Assembly: GCA_030680075.1 (NCBI GenBank)
Contig: JAUXWR010000088.1
Location: 62,001-126,000, forward strand
Reading direction: 5' to 3'
DNA length: 64,000 nt
Origin: Legionella sp.
Lineage (GTDB): Bacteria; Pseudomonadota; Gammaproteobacteria; Legionellales; Legionellaceae
In this document: positions 28,307 through 36,585 of the stretch, in pieces
How positions within the stretch are numbered: position 1 is the first letter of the stretch
Layout: each line of letters begins with the position of its first letter
Translations under genes and position numbers: made by a program
Notes under the pieces: model-generated
What the model saw: only the letters and a program-made list of their open reading frames with translations
What the model was told of the DNA's origin: nothing
Databases searched by the model: none

Positions 28307-29721
28307 GCATCGCCAATGATATTATTAGCTGTCGCATGCCGGATTTTGATCGTTATGTCCGTCAGGGAGAGTCGCTTGACGATATTGACGAATACGGGTT
28401 TACGCCACTAATTGAATGCGCGATAACACGCCAGCCCGAGATTGCGGAACAATTACTTACCCGTGGTGTTGATGTTAATAAAGCGGATGTGACAGGGCGA
28501 ACACCACTTCATTGGGCTGTTGATAATAACCATCTGGCAATGGTGCGTCTTTTGCTTAAGAATGGCGCTAATGCCAATGCTTATACTAATGCGGGTCTTT
28601 CTATTCTGGTTTATCCTGTATTAAGAGGTCACAACCAATTAAAGCATTTGCTTTATCAGTATGGTGCGCGGCTTGATTTTGCATTGGATTTTATTCATGG
28701 CAAGCTCTTGGGGCATCGTTACGAACTAAAAGGTGACATCGACATCGTCAATGCCAATGATGAGTTTATTGAGCTGGATTTTGAAGGGTTTATTCTTGAG
28801 TTTACTGTAGCGGTTATTAAGGATTCATTACGCCGATTTACCAGTAGTTACTCAACGCGTCATCTGCGCCATCATTTTCCTTACCTTCATACTATTATGG
28901 ATGCTTTTGGTGTTGCAGCCGATATGTTGAAATTACAGCATCACCCACACCTCTCAGAGCAAAATCAAATAGAATTAACGCAATTATTAAAATCACCCTT
29001 ACTGATTCTTCCAGCCGCGAGTCGTGGTCATGCCATGTGTTTCGTGAAATTCAATCAATGGTGGGCAAAGATCGATAGAGGTGAAAATAGTTTGAAAGAG
29101 GGGAGTGTGAATATATTTCGAATTACGCACCCGGAAGCTATAGATCTCAATTTTTTACGTGAATTTCTCTATAAAAAACAAGACCGGCGATATTTTCATC
29201 AGGTAATTAATCAACAGTTAGGTTTGGTACCCGTCGCGCAAATGCCCCTGAGTTCGCAAATCAGTGGGAATTGTTCCTGGGCAAATGTACAAGCGGCGGT
29301 TCCTGTTGCCTATGCGCTACAACAGTTTGTAGAAACAGATAAGCTTGATTTTATCGATGCTCTGTATGTATATGATGCATGGGTGGAATGGGATAAAGAC
29401 CGCGCGCTCGATGAGTGTGTGCATCGTTTTTATCTGGCCAATCGACTTCGCAAAGCGAGCCTTGCCTCTATGCTTGGCGCCGTTCTTTTCCAGGCTTGTG
29501 ATTATAATAACGCTAATCATGTAACAAGGGCTGAAAAAATTCTCACTATTCTTACCTTGCCTGAATATTACTATATTTTAAAAAGTTATCTTGAGATTTA
29601 TTGTGTGCAAACATTAACACGCAAGGGGAACAATCTATTAAAACTACTGGACGACTGCGGAATTAATCCCAATATTGGCATTACACCCATAGCAACAGGA
29701 TTAAAAGACCGCGAGAGTTAA
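28303..29721 (+). CDS. ankH: Ankyrin-repeat Dot/Icm effector AnkH/LegA3
   Basis: This 472-residue protein has ankyrin repeats at about residues 30-125 (DEYGFTPLIECAI, TGRTPLHWAVDNNHLAMV, NAGLSILVYPVLRGH). A C-terminal domain follows that resembles a cysteine protease. Candidate catalytic residues are His243 (ASRGHAMCF), Asp258 and Cys324 (QISGNCSWANVQ). I recognise it as AnkH (LegA3) of Legionella from size, repeat layout and this C-terminal motif; AnkH is among the few effectors kept across the genus, is translocated by Dot/Icm, and has been reported to bind host LARP7. There is no signal peptide, as expected for type IV substrates. The identification is from memory of the family, not a search. 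Confidence 0.85.
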   Translation: MSIANDIISCRMPDFDRYVRQGESLDDIDEYGFTPLIECAITRQPEIAEQLLTRGVDVNKADVTGRTPLHWAVDNNHLAMVRLLLKNGANANAYTNAGLSILVYPVLRGHNQLKHLLYQYGARLDFALDFIHGKLLGHRYELKGDIDIVNANDEFIELDFEGFILEFTVAVIKDSLRRFTSSYSTRHLRHHFPYLHTIMDAFGVAADMLKLQHHPHLSEQNQIELTQLLKSPLLILPAASRGHAMCFVKFNQWWAKIDRGENSLKEGSVNIFRITHPEAIDLNFLREFLYKKQDRRYFHQVINQQLGLVPVAQMPLSSQISGNCSWANVQAAVPVAYALQQFVETDKLDFIDALYVYDAWVEWDKDRALDECVHRFYLANRLRKASLASMLGAVLFQACDYNNANHVTRAEKILTILTLPEYYYILKSYLEIYCVQTLTRKGNNLLKLLDDCGINPNIGITPIATGLKDRES

Positions 29722-29726
29722 AAAAA

Positions 29727-29794
29727 TGTAGGTTGGGCCTTGGCCCAACAAGAGAATACATACATAGCAGTGTTGGGCCAGAGGCCCAGCCTGC
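29727..29794. repeat. Palindromic repeat pair, family A, between ankH and rne
   Basis: 29727-29752 is identical to 2228-2253. 29771-29794 is a diverged inverted copy (TGTTGGGCCAGAGGCCCAGC). Together they can form a long stem in the whole gap between two convergent genes, and the right copy reaches the rne stop codon. It may serve as a bidirectional terminator. Confidence 0.75.
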
Positions 29795-31821
29795 TAATTA
29801 TCTGACGGCTCGCGATTGACAACAGGCTCTTTCTTTTTGGGAGCATCTGCCTTAATGGGTACAACACGATTTCCTGACGGCTGGTTACCTGGATTTTTTC
29901 GTCGTTGCGGATTATTAGGATTATTAGGATTATTAGGGTTGTTGGAAGCCTGTACTCCTGGTTGACGTTGTTGAGATCCACCTGTGGAACTCATGCTGCC
30001 ACTGGTAGAACGTCTACGACGATTGGCTTGATTAGGGTTATAGGGACGGCGTTCATTGTTTTTAACACCCGAGCCCTGTTGCCGGTGTTGGTTACTTTGA
30101 TTACGCGTTTTAGGCTCATTAGAAACCGTGGCCGTTGCTGGTGCGTGCTCACTACCACTACTGAAAAGACTGCCCCATAACCTTTTAATAAAACCTGAGT
30201 GTGGTTTTTTGCCAGCTTGAGACGAAAAAGATTTCACGGCCGGCTCATCAAGTCGTGCATTGTCACTGCCAGTTCGGATCACATCCAGTTCGGGTTGTTG
30301 AATCAATGTATAACTGGGTTTTTTGTTTTTGCCCACGTTATCTTCTTTTAGTCGGGTAATATTATATTGTGGCGTTTGCATGTAAGGATTAGCGATAATG
30401 ACAACATTCACCCCGTGCCTTTTTTCAACGTTAAGAATAAAATCACGCTTTTCATTGATAATGAACGTTGCCATCTCAACAGGTAACTGCACTTGCACCT
30501 CAGCCGTCTTTTCTTTAAGCGACTCTTCTTCAATAAGGCGTGTAATAGACAGACCATGCGATTGAATATTACGAACGGTTCCTCGCCCTTCACAGCGTGG
30601 GCAAACTTCCTGAGCGGTCTCACCTAATGACAATCGCAGGCGTTGACGAGACATTTCCAAAAGACCAAAGCGCGAAATCCGACCAACTTGAATACGTGCT
30701 CTGTCAGCTTTTAACGCTTCTTTAAGACGATTTTCTACATCGCGTTGATTTTTTCCAGAACCCATATCAATAAAGTCAATAACAACCAAGCCACCGAGAT
30801 CACGTAAACGAAGTTGGCGAGCGATTTCATCAGCAGCTTCGAGATTGGTATTTAATGCAGTCGCCTCAATGTCAGAGCCGCTTGTGGCTTTGGCTGAGTT
30901 GATATCAATAGATACCAGGGCTTCTGTGCGGTCAATAACCAACGCACCACCGGAAGGAAGGAGAACCTCACGTTGATAAGCGGTTTCTATCTGACTTTCA
31001 ATCTGATAAAAATTAAAGAGAGGAACAGGGCTGTTATAGAGTTTCAGATTGGGTAGAAAATCAGGCTTGACTTGTTCTATGTATTGTTTGGCTTTTACGT
31101 AGGATATCTGGTCGTCAATAATGATTTCAGAAATGGATTTGCGAAGATTATCGCGAATCGAGCGAATAATAACATCGCCTTCCTGATGAATCAGGCAAGG
31201 TGCGAGCTGGCTTGTGTAAGCCTGGCGAATAGCATTCCATTGATTGCAAAGCATATCCAGATCCGACTGCAAATCATCCTGACCTTTGCCAACACCTGCT
31301 GTACGGATGATTAAGCCCATTTCATCAGGCAGTTGCAAGGCGTTTAATGTTTCTCTCAGTTCATCTCGGTCATCGCCCTCAATTCGGCGCGAAATTCCAC
31401 CTGAATTTGGATTGTTAGGCATTAAAACCAGATAGCAGCCAGCGAGCGTAATAAAGGTGGTTAGAGCCGCTCCTTTGTTACCGCGCTCCTCTTTATCAAC
31501 TTGAATGAGTAATTCCTGACCTTCGCGGATTAGCGAGGTGATTGGTGGCTTTTCGTCGCCATAATCTTTGATATTTTTGTTTAAATACTCAGGCGCAATT
31601 TCTTTTAGTGGTAAAAAACCCTGGCGTTTGGCACCATATTCTACGAAGACTGCGTCAAGACTTTGCTCACGTCTTGTAACAACGGCCTTATAAATATTAC
31701 CTTTCTTTTTGATATCTGACGGACAGTCAATGTCCAAGTCATATAAATGTCTATCTTTAACCAGTGCAACTCTCACCTCTTCTGGTTGAGTTGCGTTTAT
31801 TAGCATTATTTCCTTTGTCAT
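29794..31821 (-). CDS. rne: Ribonuclease E
   Basis: This 675-residue endoribonuclease has an S1 RNA-binding domain (about 35-120). The catalytic DNase I-like region has metal-binding Asp residues in VSIDINSAKA and VVIDFIDMGSG, and the Zn-link CPRCEGRG. The C-terminal scaffold is short, basic and disordered, with Arg/Asn/Gln-rich stretches and NPN tandem repeats. RNase E begins mRNA decay and matures tRNA and rRNA. RNase G lacks such a tail, so rne is preferred. The ATG is 750 bp from the divergent rluC, leaving room for a long autoregulatory leader as in E. coli. Confidence 0.93.
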   Translation of the reverse strand: MTKEIMLINATQPEEVRVALVKDRHLYDLDIDCPSDIKKKGNIYKAVVTRREQSLDAVFVEYGAKRQGFLPLKEIAPEYLNKNIKDYGDEKPPITSLIREGQELLIQVDKEERGNKGAALTTFITLAGCYLVLMPNNPNSGGISRRIEGDDRDELRETLNALQLPDEMGLIIRTAGVGKGQDDLQSDLDMLCNQWNAIRQAYTSQLAPCLIHQEGDVIIRSIRDNLRKSISEIIIDDQISYVKAKQYIEQVKPDFLPNLKLYNSPVPLFNFYQIESQIETAYQREVLLPSGGALVIDRTEALVSIDINSAKATSGSDIEATALNTNLEAADEIARQLRLRDLGGLVVIDFIDMGSGKNQRDVENRLKEALKADRARIQVGRISRFGLLEMSRQRLRLSLGETAQEVCPRCEGRGTVRNIQSHGLSITRLIEEESLKEKTAEVQVQLPVEMATFIINEKRDFILNVEKRHGVNVVIIANPYMQTPQYNITRLKEDNVGKNKKPSYTLIQQPELDVIRTGSDNARLDEPAVKSFSSQAGKKPHSGFIKRLWGSLFSSGSEHAPATATVSNEPKTRNQSNQHRQQGSGVKNNERRPYNPNQANRRRRSTSGSMSSTGGSQQRQPGVQASNNPNNPNNPNNPQRRKNPGNQPSGNRVVPIKADAPKKKEPVVNREPSDN

Positions 31822-32572
31822 CTGTAGCCCCGGTAGGGCGCAACACTCAAGTTGAGACAGTGTAAGGCTATCAATTTATTGTTTGTCTGATTACGTTATT
31901 TACTCGGGAATATGCGGTCATTCAATGGTGAATCATGTTTCACAATGATTTTTTCCTTCGTCCCCGATATGTTCGGGGAGGCGACTTAAAAAATTCTATT
32001 GTCAACACGTATTCTTACGAATGACGCCACATACAAATTATTGGCTTATGTTTGAGATAAATCTCAAGGCCATAATCGAGTTCTTACCAGTTTTTTTCAA
32101 TTCTGTTGAAAAAATAAAGATTGGTTTAACGTATCCTAACAAACAAAAAAGAGTTTCTTTAAGCATTGCCCAATACCTTAAAGGACAGACCGTACGCATG
32201 GTACCTGCAAATATTACAGTGCACACTTGGTCTTAAACACGGGGGTAGCTGAATTTGCAACACAGGAGTCTCATTAAACATAAGGAACAATCCTTTGCTC
32301 ACTGTGTGCAAAACTGGCCATGATCAGCGTAAAGTATGTCTGCCATGCGTGGGTATCTGATGAGTTCATATTACATTTGGCTCTGGTATTGGGTTACTTC
32401 CTTATATCATCATCTTAAGGGAAGCGCGTTTTAAATTGTAGTAAAGCCGATTTTAATCCTCGGCGGGTAATTATTTTAGTTATTTATGCGTTATAATTCG
32501 GTCGCGAGAATAATCTTCCCACGATTATGTATAGTATCAAAAAAAATTGCTACAGCAAATAGGTTTAATACA
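31822..32572. other. Long gap between divergent rne and rluC
   Basis: No convincing gene is seen in these 751 bases. A small perfect hairpin, CCCCGA-tatgt-TCGGGG, sits at 31962-31978 and would lie in an rne 5' leader. TATAAT at 32492-32497 may be the -10 of rluC but lacks a clear -35. Frames of 62-71 codons around 32021-32236 on both strands mirror each other and have no ribosome site. Confidence 0.5.
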
Positions 32573-33526
32573 ATGAGTGATGTACGTTATAACGAAATAA
32601 GTGCCGAAGAAGATGGGCAACGCCTTGATAATTACTTGATGCGTGTTTTAAAGGGTGTTCCCAAAAGCCATATTTATCGAATTATTAGAGGTGGCGAAGT
32701 CCGTATTAATAAGAAAAGGGCAAAGCCATCATCCCGTGTGGTGCAAGGTGACTTGATTCGCATCCCTCCCATCCGTCTTGCCGAGAATAAAGAAATTCAT
32801 GTCGGTGATAAACTGATTGCGCGGCTCAATGAGTGTATTTTGTTTGAGGACAATGAGCTGCTGGTGGTTAACAAACCTGCGGGTATTGCGGTACATGGAG
32901 GTAGCGGTTTAAGTCTTGGCATGATTGAGGCTTTGCGAAAAATGCGCACTGATCTCTCCTATATAGAATTGGTCCATCGCCTGGATAAAGATACCTCAGG
33001 ATGTTTATTATTCGCGAAAAAAAGAAGTGCATTGCGCGCGATTCAAAGTCTTCTCGCTGAACGCGAAGTGACTAAAACGTACTGGGCATTACTGAGCTAC
33101 CCCTGGACAGGGGCAAAAACGCAATTCGTTGATGCACCCCTGGAAAAAAATACCTTAAAATCAGGTGAGAGACTGGTGAAAGTTAGCGAGCAAGGCAAAC
33201 CTTCGCAAACATCATTTAAACTTCTTGAAAATTATCAGCATGCTTGCTGGGTGGAAGCAATGCCTAAAACAGGACGTACCCATCAAATAAGGGTTCATAG
33301 TGCTTTTTTAGGGCATCCTATTGTGGGCGATGAGAAATATGGAAAGCCTGAGTCTTTAACACCGTTAAACATTGGTAAGCCGCGTCTTTATCTTCATGCT
33401 CGTGCTATTGAATTTACTCTTAAGGACAAAGTCCATCGTTATGAAGCAAGTCTTGATACGCGCTTTGCAAAAACCCTGGTGCAATTGCGGGATAGCATGA
33501 TAAACCCTCTGCAAAAGTCTGATTAA
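32573..33526 (+). CDS. rluC: 23S rRNA pseudouridine synthase RluC
   Basis: This 317-residue enzyme has an N-terminal S4 domain (GQRLDNYLMRVL, SHIYRIIRGGEVRIN) and an RluA-type catalytic domain with the Asp in ELVHRLDKDTSGCLLFAKK. A PKTGRTHQIRVH segment follows. RluC modifies three uridines in 23S rRNA. ATG 32573 (MSDVRYNEIS) is chosen because the family begins there; an in-frame ATG at 32486 would add 29 residues without homologous look. Its position next to rne in divergent orientation is the usual gammaproteobacterial arrangement and supports RluC over RluD. Confidence 0.93.
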   Translation: MSDVRYNEISAEEDGQRLDNYLMRVLKGVPKSHIYRIIRGGEVRINKKRAKPSSRVVQGDLIRIPPIRLAENKEIHVGDKLIARLNECILFEDNELLVVNKPAGIAVHGGSGLSLGMIEALRKMRTDLSYIELVHRLDKDTSGCLLFAKKRSALRAIQSLLAEREVTKTYWALLSYPWTGAKTQFVDAPLEKNTLKSGERLVKVSEQGKPSQTSFKLLENYQHACWVEAMPKTGRTHQIRVHSAFLGHPIVGDEKYGKPESLTPLNIGKPRLYLHARAIEFTLKDKVHRYEASLDTRFAKTLVQLRDSMINPLQKSD

Positions 33527-33646
33527 TTTATATTCATTTACGTTTGAGCTTCCATATTTTGCTGTGCAACGTATACCTTTCGTCGTTCAAATTGTGGTAT
33601 TTTAGGCATAAAAACTACAATTTGAATTGCAAGAGGTAGTAAAATC

Positions 33647-34297
33647 ATGAGTAAGCGCTATCGCTTAGTGGTGTTTGACTGGGAAGGTACGTTAAGTGAT
33701 ACCCTTGGCCAAGTGCTAAATTGTGTCGCTGTAGAAGCTCGGCGACTAAATTTTGGCGAGCTTAATGAAGAGGTTGCCCGACAATCCGTAGAATTGGGTT
33801 TGGTTAACGCCATTAAGAAGGTGTTTCCCACTTTAACGCTGTATCAACATGAGCAACTACTTAGTGCTGTACAGCATTCCTTAATGTCCAAGCATAGTGA
33901 TGTTTATCTGATTCCTGGTGCAATGGCGCTTGTTCGTCGTATTCATCTAGCCGGAATTGATCTTGCCATTGCCACCAATAAAGGGCAGCAAGCTTTACAG
34001 CGTGCCTTGAGTCGAACTGGTCTTGATGAATTTTTTAAAGTGACTCGTAGTGCAGGCCAGACAGCGCCCAAGCCCGCAACCGAGATGTTGGATGAAATTG
34101 TACAAGCATTTGCCATTCCAGTTGAGGACGCCTTAATGATTGGTGATTCAACAACAGATATGGAAATGGCAAATAACTTTGGTATGGATGCTATCGGGGT
34201 AAATTTTTATCATCAATCGTCGGAATCGCTGCTAGACGCAGGTGCTCTTGCCGTGTTTGATGACTACCAACGAGTTGCTGACTTTCTACAATTATAA
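33647..34297 (+). CDS. HAD superfamily hydrolase (phosphoglycolate phosphatase-like)
   Basis: This 216-residue protein has HAD motif I at Asp11 (VFDWEGTLSD), motif II (IATNKG), the motif III Lys (SAGQTAPKPATEML) and motif IV (MIGDSTTDMEMA), with a helical cap of subfamily IA. Such enzymes dephosphorylate small metabolites; the substrate is not predictable. Motif I is DxExT instead of DxDxT, because Glu13 replaces the acid/base Asp. The gene follows rluC by 120 bp and precedes pgsA. The start has a good site (agaggt). Confidence 0.9.
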   Translation: MSKRYRLVVFDWEGTLSDTLGQVLNCVAVEARRLNFGELNEEVARQSVELGLVNAIKKVFPTLTLYQHEQLLSAVQHSLMSKHSDVYLIPGAMALVRRIHLAGIDLAIATNKGQQALQRALSRTGLDEFFKVTRSAGQTAPKPATEMLDEIVQAFAIPVEDALMIGDSTTDMEMANNFGMDAIGVNFYHQSSESLLDAGALAVFDDYQRVADFLQL

Positions 34298-34315
34298 TTA
34301 AGGGGACGTATTTTC

Positions 34316-34879
34316 GTGAGTACACTTACCAGTTTACCTAATATGCTAACCCTTATGCGGATTGTATTAATCCCGGTTTTTATTGTTGTCTTTTATTTGC
34401 CTTTCACCTGGGCGCACGGTTTGGCGGCTATTATTTTTGCCTTGGCAAGCTTTACAGATTGGCTAGATGGCTATCTTGCCCGCAAACTTCACCAAATATC
34501 CCCTTTTGGCGCTTTTCTTGATCCAGTTGCCGATAAATTACTGGTTGCCTCTACCTTGTTACTGCTGGTGGGCGCAAAAGACATCAACTACATCACTTTG
34601 CCAGCTATTGTTATTGTAGGCCGAGAGATAGTCATATCGGCGCTTAGAGAGTGGATGGCTGAGGTGGGAAGTCGCGCAAGTGTCACCGTCAGCTATATCG
34701 GTAAAATTAAAACAACCTTACAAATGGCCGCTTTGCTCCTTTTGGTAACTTTTGATCCAGCTAGCTCCTGGTGGGGGGTTATTGGCTTTGTGGCGCTTTA
34801 TGTGGCAGCAATTTTAACGATTTGGTCAATGGTAATTTACCTGACGATTGCCTGGCCTGAATTAACAAAAAAAAGTTAA
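34316..34879 (+). CDS. pgsA: CDP-diacylglycerol-glycerol-3-phosphate 3-phosphatidyltransferase
   Basis: This 187-residue inner-membrane enzyme commits CDP-diacylglycerol to phosphatidylglycerol. It has about four to five membrane segments and the CDP-alcohol phosphotransferase motif split over DWLDGYLARKL and FGAFLDPVADK (D-x2-D-G-x2-A-R-x8-G-x3-D-x3-D). Translation starts at GTG, supported by aagggg nine bases upstream. The tRNA-Gly promoter lies directly after the stop. Confidence 0.95.
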   Translation: MSTLTSLPNMLTLMRIVLIPVFIVVFYLPFTWAHGLAAIIFALASFTDWLDGYLARKLHQISPFGAFLDPVADKLLVASTLLLLVGAKDINYITLPAIVIVGREIVISALREWMAEVGSRASVTVSYIGKIKTTLQMAALLLLVTFDPASSWWGVIGFVALYVAAILTIWSMVIYLTIAWPELTKKS

Positions 34880-34887
34880 CTAAGTTG

Positions 34888-34915
34888 TTGACAGGGACTG
34901 ATAAATCGGTAGAAT
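34888..34915 (+). promoter_or_regulatory. Sigma-70 promoter of tRNA-Gly
   Basis: TTGACA (34888-34893) and TAGAAT (34910-34915) are 16 bases apart and end 16 bases before tRNA-Gly. Confidence 0.75.
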
Positions 34916-34931
34916 TGCATCCCGTAGAGAC

Positions 34932-35007
<76 letters not shown>

Positions 35008-35012
35008 GATTA

Positions 35013-35038
35013 AGCGACGCAATAGTCGCTTTTTTTTT
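35013..35038 (+). terminator. Rho-independent terminator between tRNA-Gly and tRNA-Cys
   Basis: AGCGAC and GTCGCT pair around gcaata and are followed by nine T. Unusually it lies inside a tRNA group, so Cys and Leu probably depend on read-through or on a separate start. Confidence 0.85.
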
Positions 35039-35054
35039 ACCGTGATAAATTATT

Positions 35055-35128
35055 GGCTGTGTGGCAGAGTGGTTATTCAGCGGCCTGCAAAGCCGTGTAC
35101 GCCGGTTCGATTCCGGCCTCAGCCTCCA
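35055..35128 (+). tRNA. tRNA-Cys (anticodon GCA)
   Basis: A 74-base cloverleaf with anticodon loop CTGCAAA and encoded CCA. The acceptor GGCTGTG/CTCAGCC has one T-T mismatch at pair 6. Confidence 0.94.
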
Positions 35129-35134
35129 AGACAT

Positions 35135-35223
35135 GCCCAGGTGGCGAAACAGGTAGACGCAAGGGACTTAAAATCCCTCGGGAGTTAAATCCCGTGCCGG
35201 TTCGATTCCGGCCCTGGGCACCA
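35135..35223 (+). tRNA. tRNA-Leu (anticodon TAA)
   Basis: An 89-base class II tRNA with acceptor GCCCAGG/CCTGGGC, anticodon loop CTTAAAA, long variable arm and encoded CCA. Confidence 0.96.
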
Positions 35224-35592
35224 ATTTATAATTTTACAATGTTGGTAATCGTTCGAAATAATACGCAATCCATTATAAGCATGAATGAAAAGTGAAGGAT
35301 GATTTACAAAGTAAGCGTCATACGAGATCACGTATAATAATCAAAATGGATAAACAAGGCAGTACCTCTAACAAATTTCCGGGCTTGTTTTCAGGCTAAC
35401 AAAAGCAAAGACCATCTAATCTTTTCACATCAATTCAGATCAGCTATTATACATCAGATTGGGTAAGATCTCGGGTAATTATCCCTGTATTTTATTCCAG
35501 TAAATCAATAGATTACGAACAAATTTTTCTCTTGACAAACGTGGTGTCAAGAACCGGAATTCTTATTTTTTACTCAACGGATTGACACAATT
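35224..35592. other. AT-rich gap before outer-membrane protein gene
   Basis: No gene is seen. CTTGACA (35531-35537) and TGTCAAG (35545-35551) form an inverted repeat that includes a -35-like TTGACA, a possible regulated promoter or operator. The palindrome CACAATTGTG (35586-35595) ends on the GTG start codon of the next gene. Confidence 0.4.
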
Positions 35593-36516
35593 GTGATAAA
35601 AAAAATTCTTATCTCCAGTAGTATATTGGTACTTTCTACCGGCTCGGCTTCCAGCGGTGTTATCTCTAACACAACGGTGTCAGTATCACCTCCGGAATGG
35701 ATAGGCTTCTATGCTGGTCTAAATGCTGGTGGAATCTGGAGCGGAAATAGCAAATCCCGCGTCTTGTCATCCTTCGTTCCGGGTTCGCAAACCCCACTCT
35801 CCCCAAATGGAGCTACCTATACAGGTGTGCAATCAGCTCTTGGAGCATCTGGAATTATCTCTACAAGTAACGGAGGGTTCAATGGAGGTGGGCAAGTTGG
35901 CTACAATTGGCAATTTACGGATCACTTGTTTTACGGGCTTGAAGCAGACTTTCAAGGAATTGCGACGGGACATAATAACGCACAAACTTCTAGCATTGTT
36001 CCATTAGTTGGAACTTTTGACGGAGGAAGTACAACATACATACCAGGTGAGTTTTTTGAGACTTTGTTGAAAAGTAATAAGCGCACTGATTATTTTGGTA
36101 CTTTGCGTGGACGGTTGGGCGGGTTAGCCACACCTACATTACTTCTGCATGGAACCGCGGGGCTTGCCTATGGCGGTGTATCATCATGGACTTCTATAAC
36201 TCAAACCAACAATGACAGCACTTTGTTTGCTCCCGCATTCTCGCTAACTCCCAAAAGTGTCAATTCCGGTAGTTATTCAAATACCCGTTTCGGCTGGACT
36301 GTTGGTGCTGACGCAGAGTGGATGTTTAAACCAAATTGGAGTGCAAAGCTTGAATACCTCTATTATGATTTGGGCCGAGTAAGTTATGCCGTAAGTCCTA
36401 CATTAATTACAATCCCTGCTTTGGCTCAACCTATTGCAGTTGTGACTTCTCAGGTTTCAACCCGGTTCAATGGGAACATCATTCGTGCAGGCATTAATTA
36501 CCATTTCAATTTTTAA
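35593..36516 (+). CDS. Outer-membrane beta-barrel protein (Omp25/opacity-like)
   Basis: This 307-residue protein has a signal peptide (MIKKILISSSILVLSTGSASS) and a barrel of alternating strands. Visible segments include WIGFYAGLNAGGIW, GGGQVGYNWQF, LFYGLEADFQG, GTLRGRLGG, GWTVGADAEWMF and WSAKLEYLYYDLG, ending in Phe (INYHFNF) as outer-membrane proteins usually do. This is the small porin/opacity-like family; function may be structural or adhesive. The start is a GTG without a clear Shine-Dalgarno, so the true start is uncertain by a few codons. Confidence 0.85.
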   Translation: MIKKILISSSILVLSTGSASSGVISNTTVSVSPPEWIGFYAGLNAGGIWSGNSKSRVLSSFVPGSQTPLSPNGATYTGVQSALGASGIISTSNGGFNGGGQVGYNWQFTDHLFYGLEADFQGIATGHNNAQTSSIVPLVGTFDGGSTTYIPGEFFETLLKSNKRTDYFGTLRGRLGGLATPTLLLHGTAGLAYGGVSSWTSITQTNNDSTLFAPAFSLTPKSVNSGSYSNTRFGWTVGADAEWMFKPNWSAKLEYLYYDLGRVSYAVSPTLITIPALAQPIAVVTSQVSTRFNGNIIRAGINYHFNF

Positions 36517-36585
36517 GCATAATGACTGGAGTTTACTGCTCCTATTTATCGTCGTCATTGCATCACTGTTTTTAGCGGGTAAGTT

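Noticed and set aside
32021..32236. Overlapping 62- and 71-codon frames between rne and rluC
   Set aside because: They mirror each other on opposite strands, lack ribosome sites and have no recognisable composition of a real protein.
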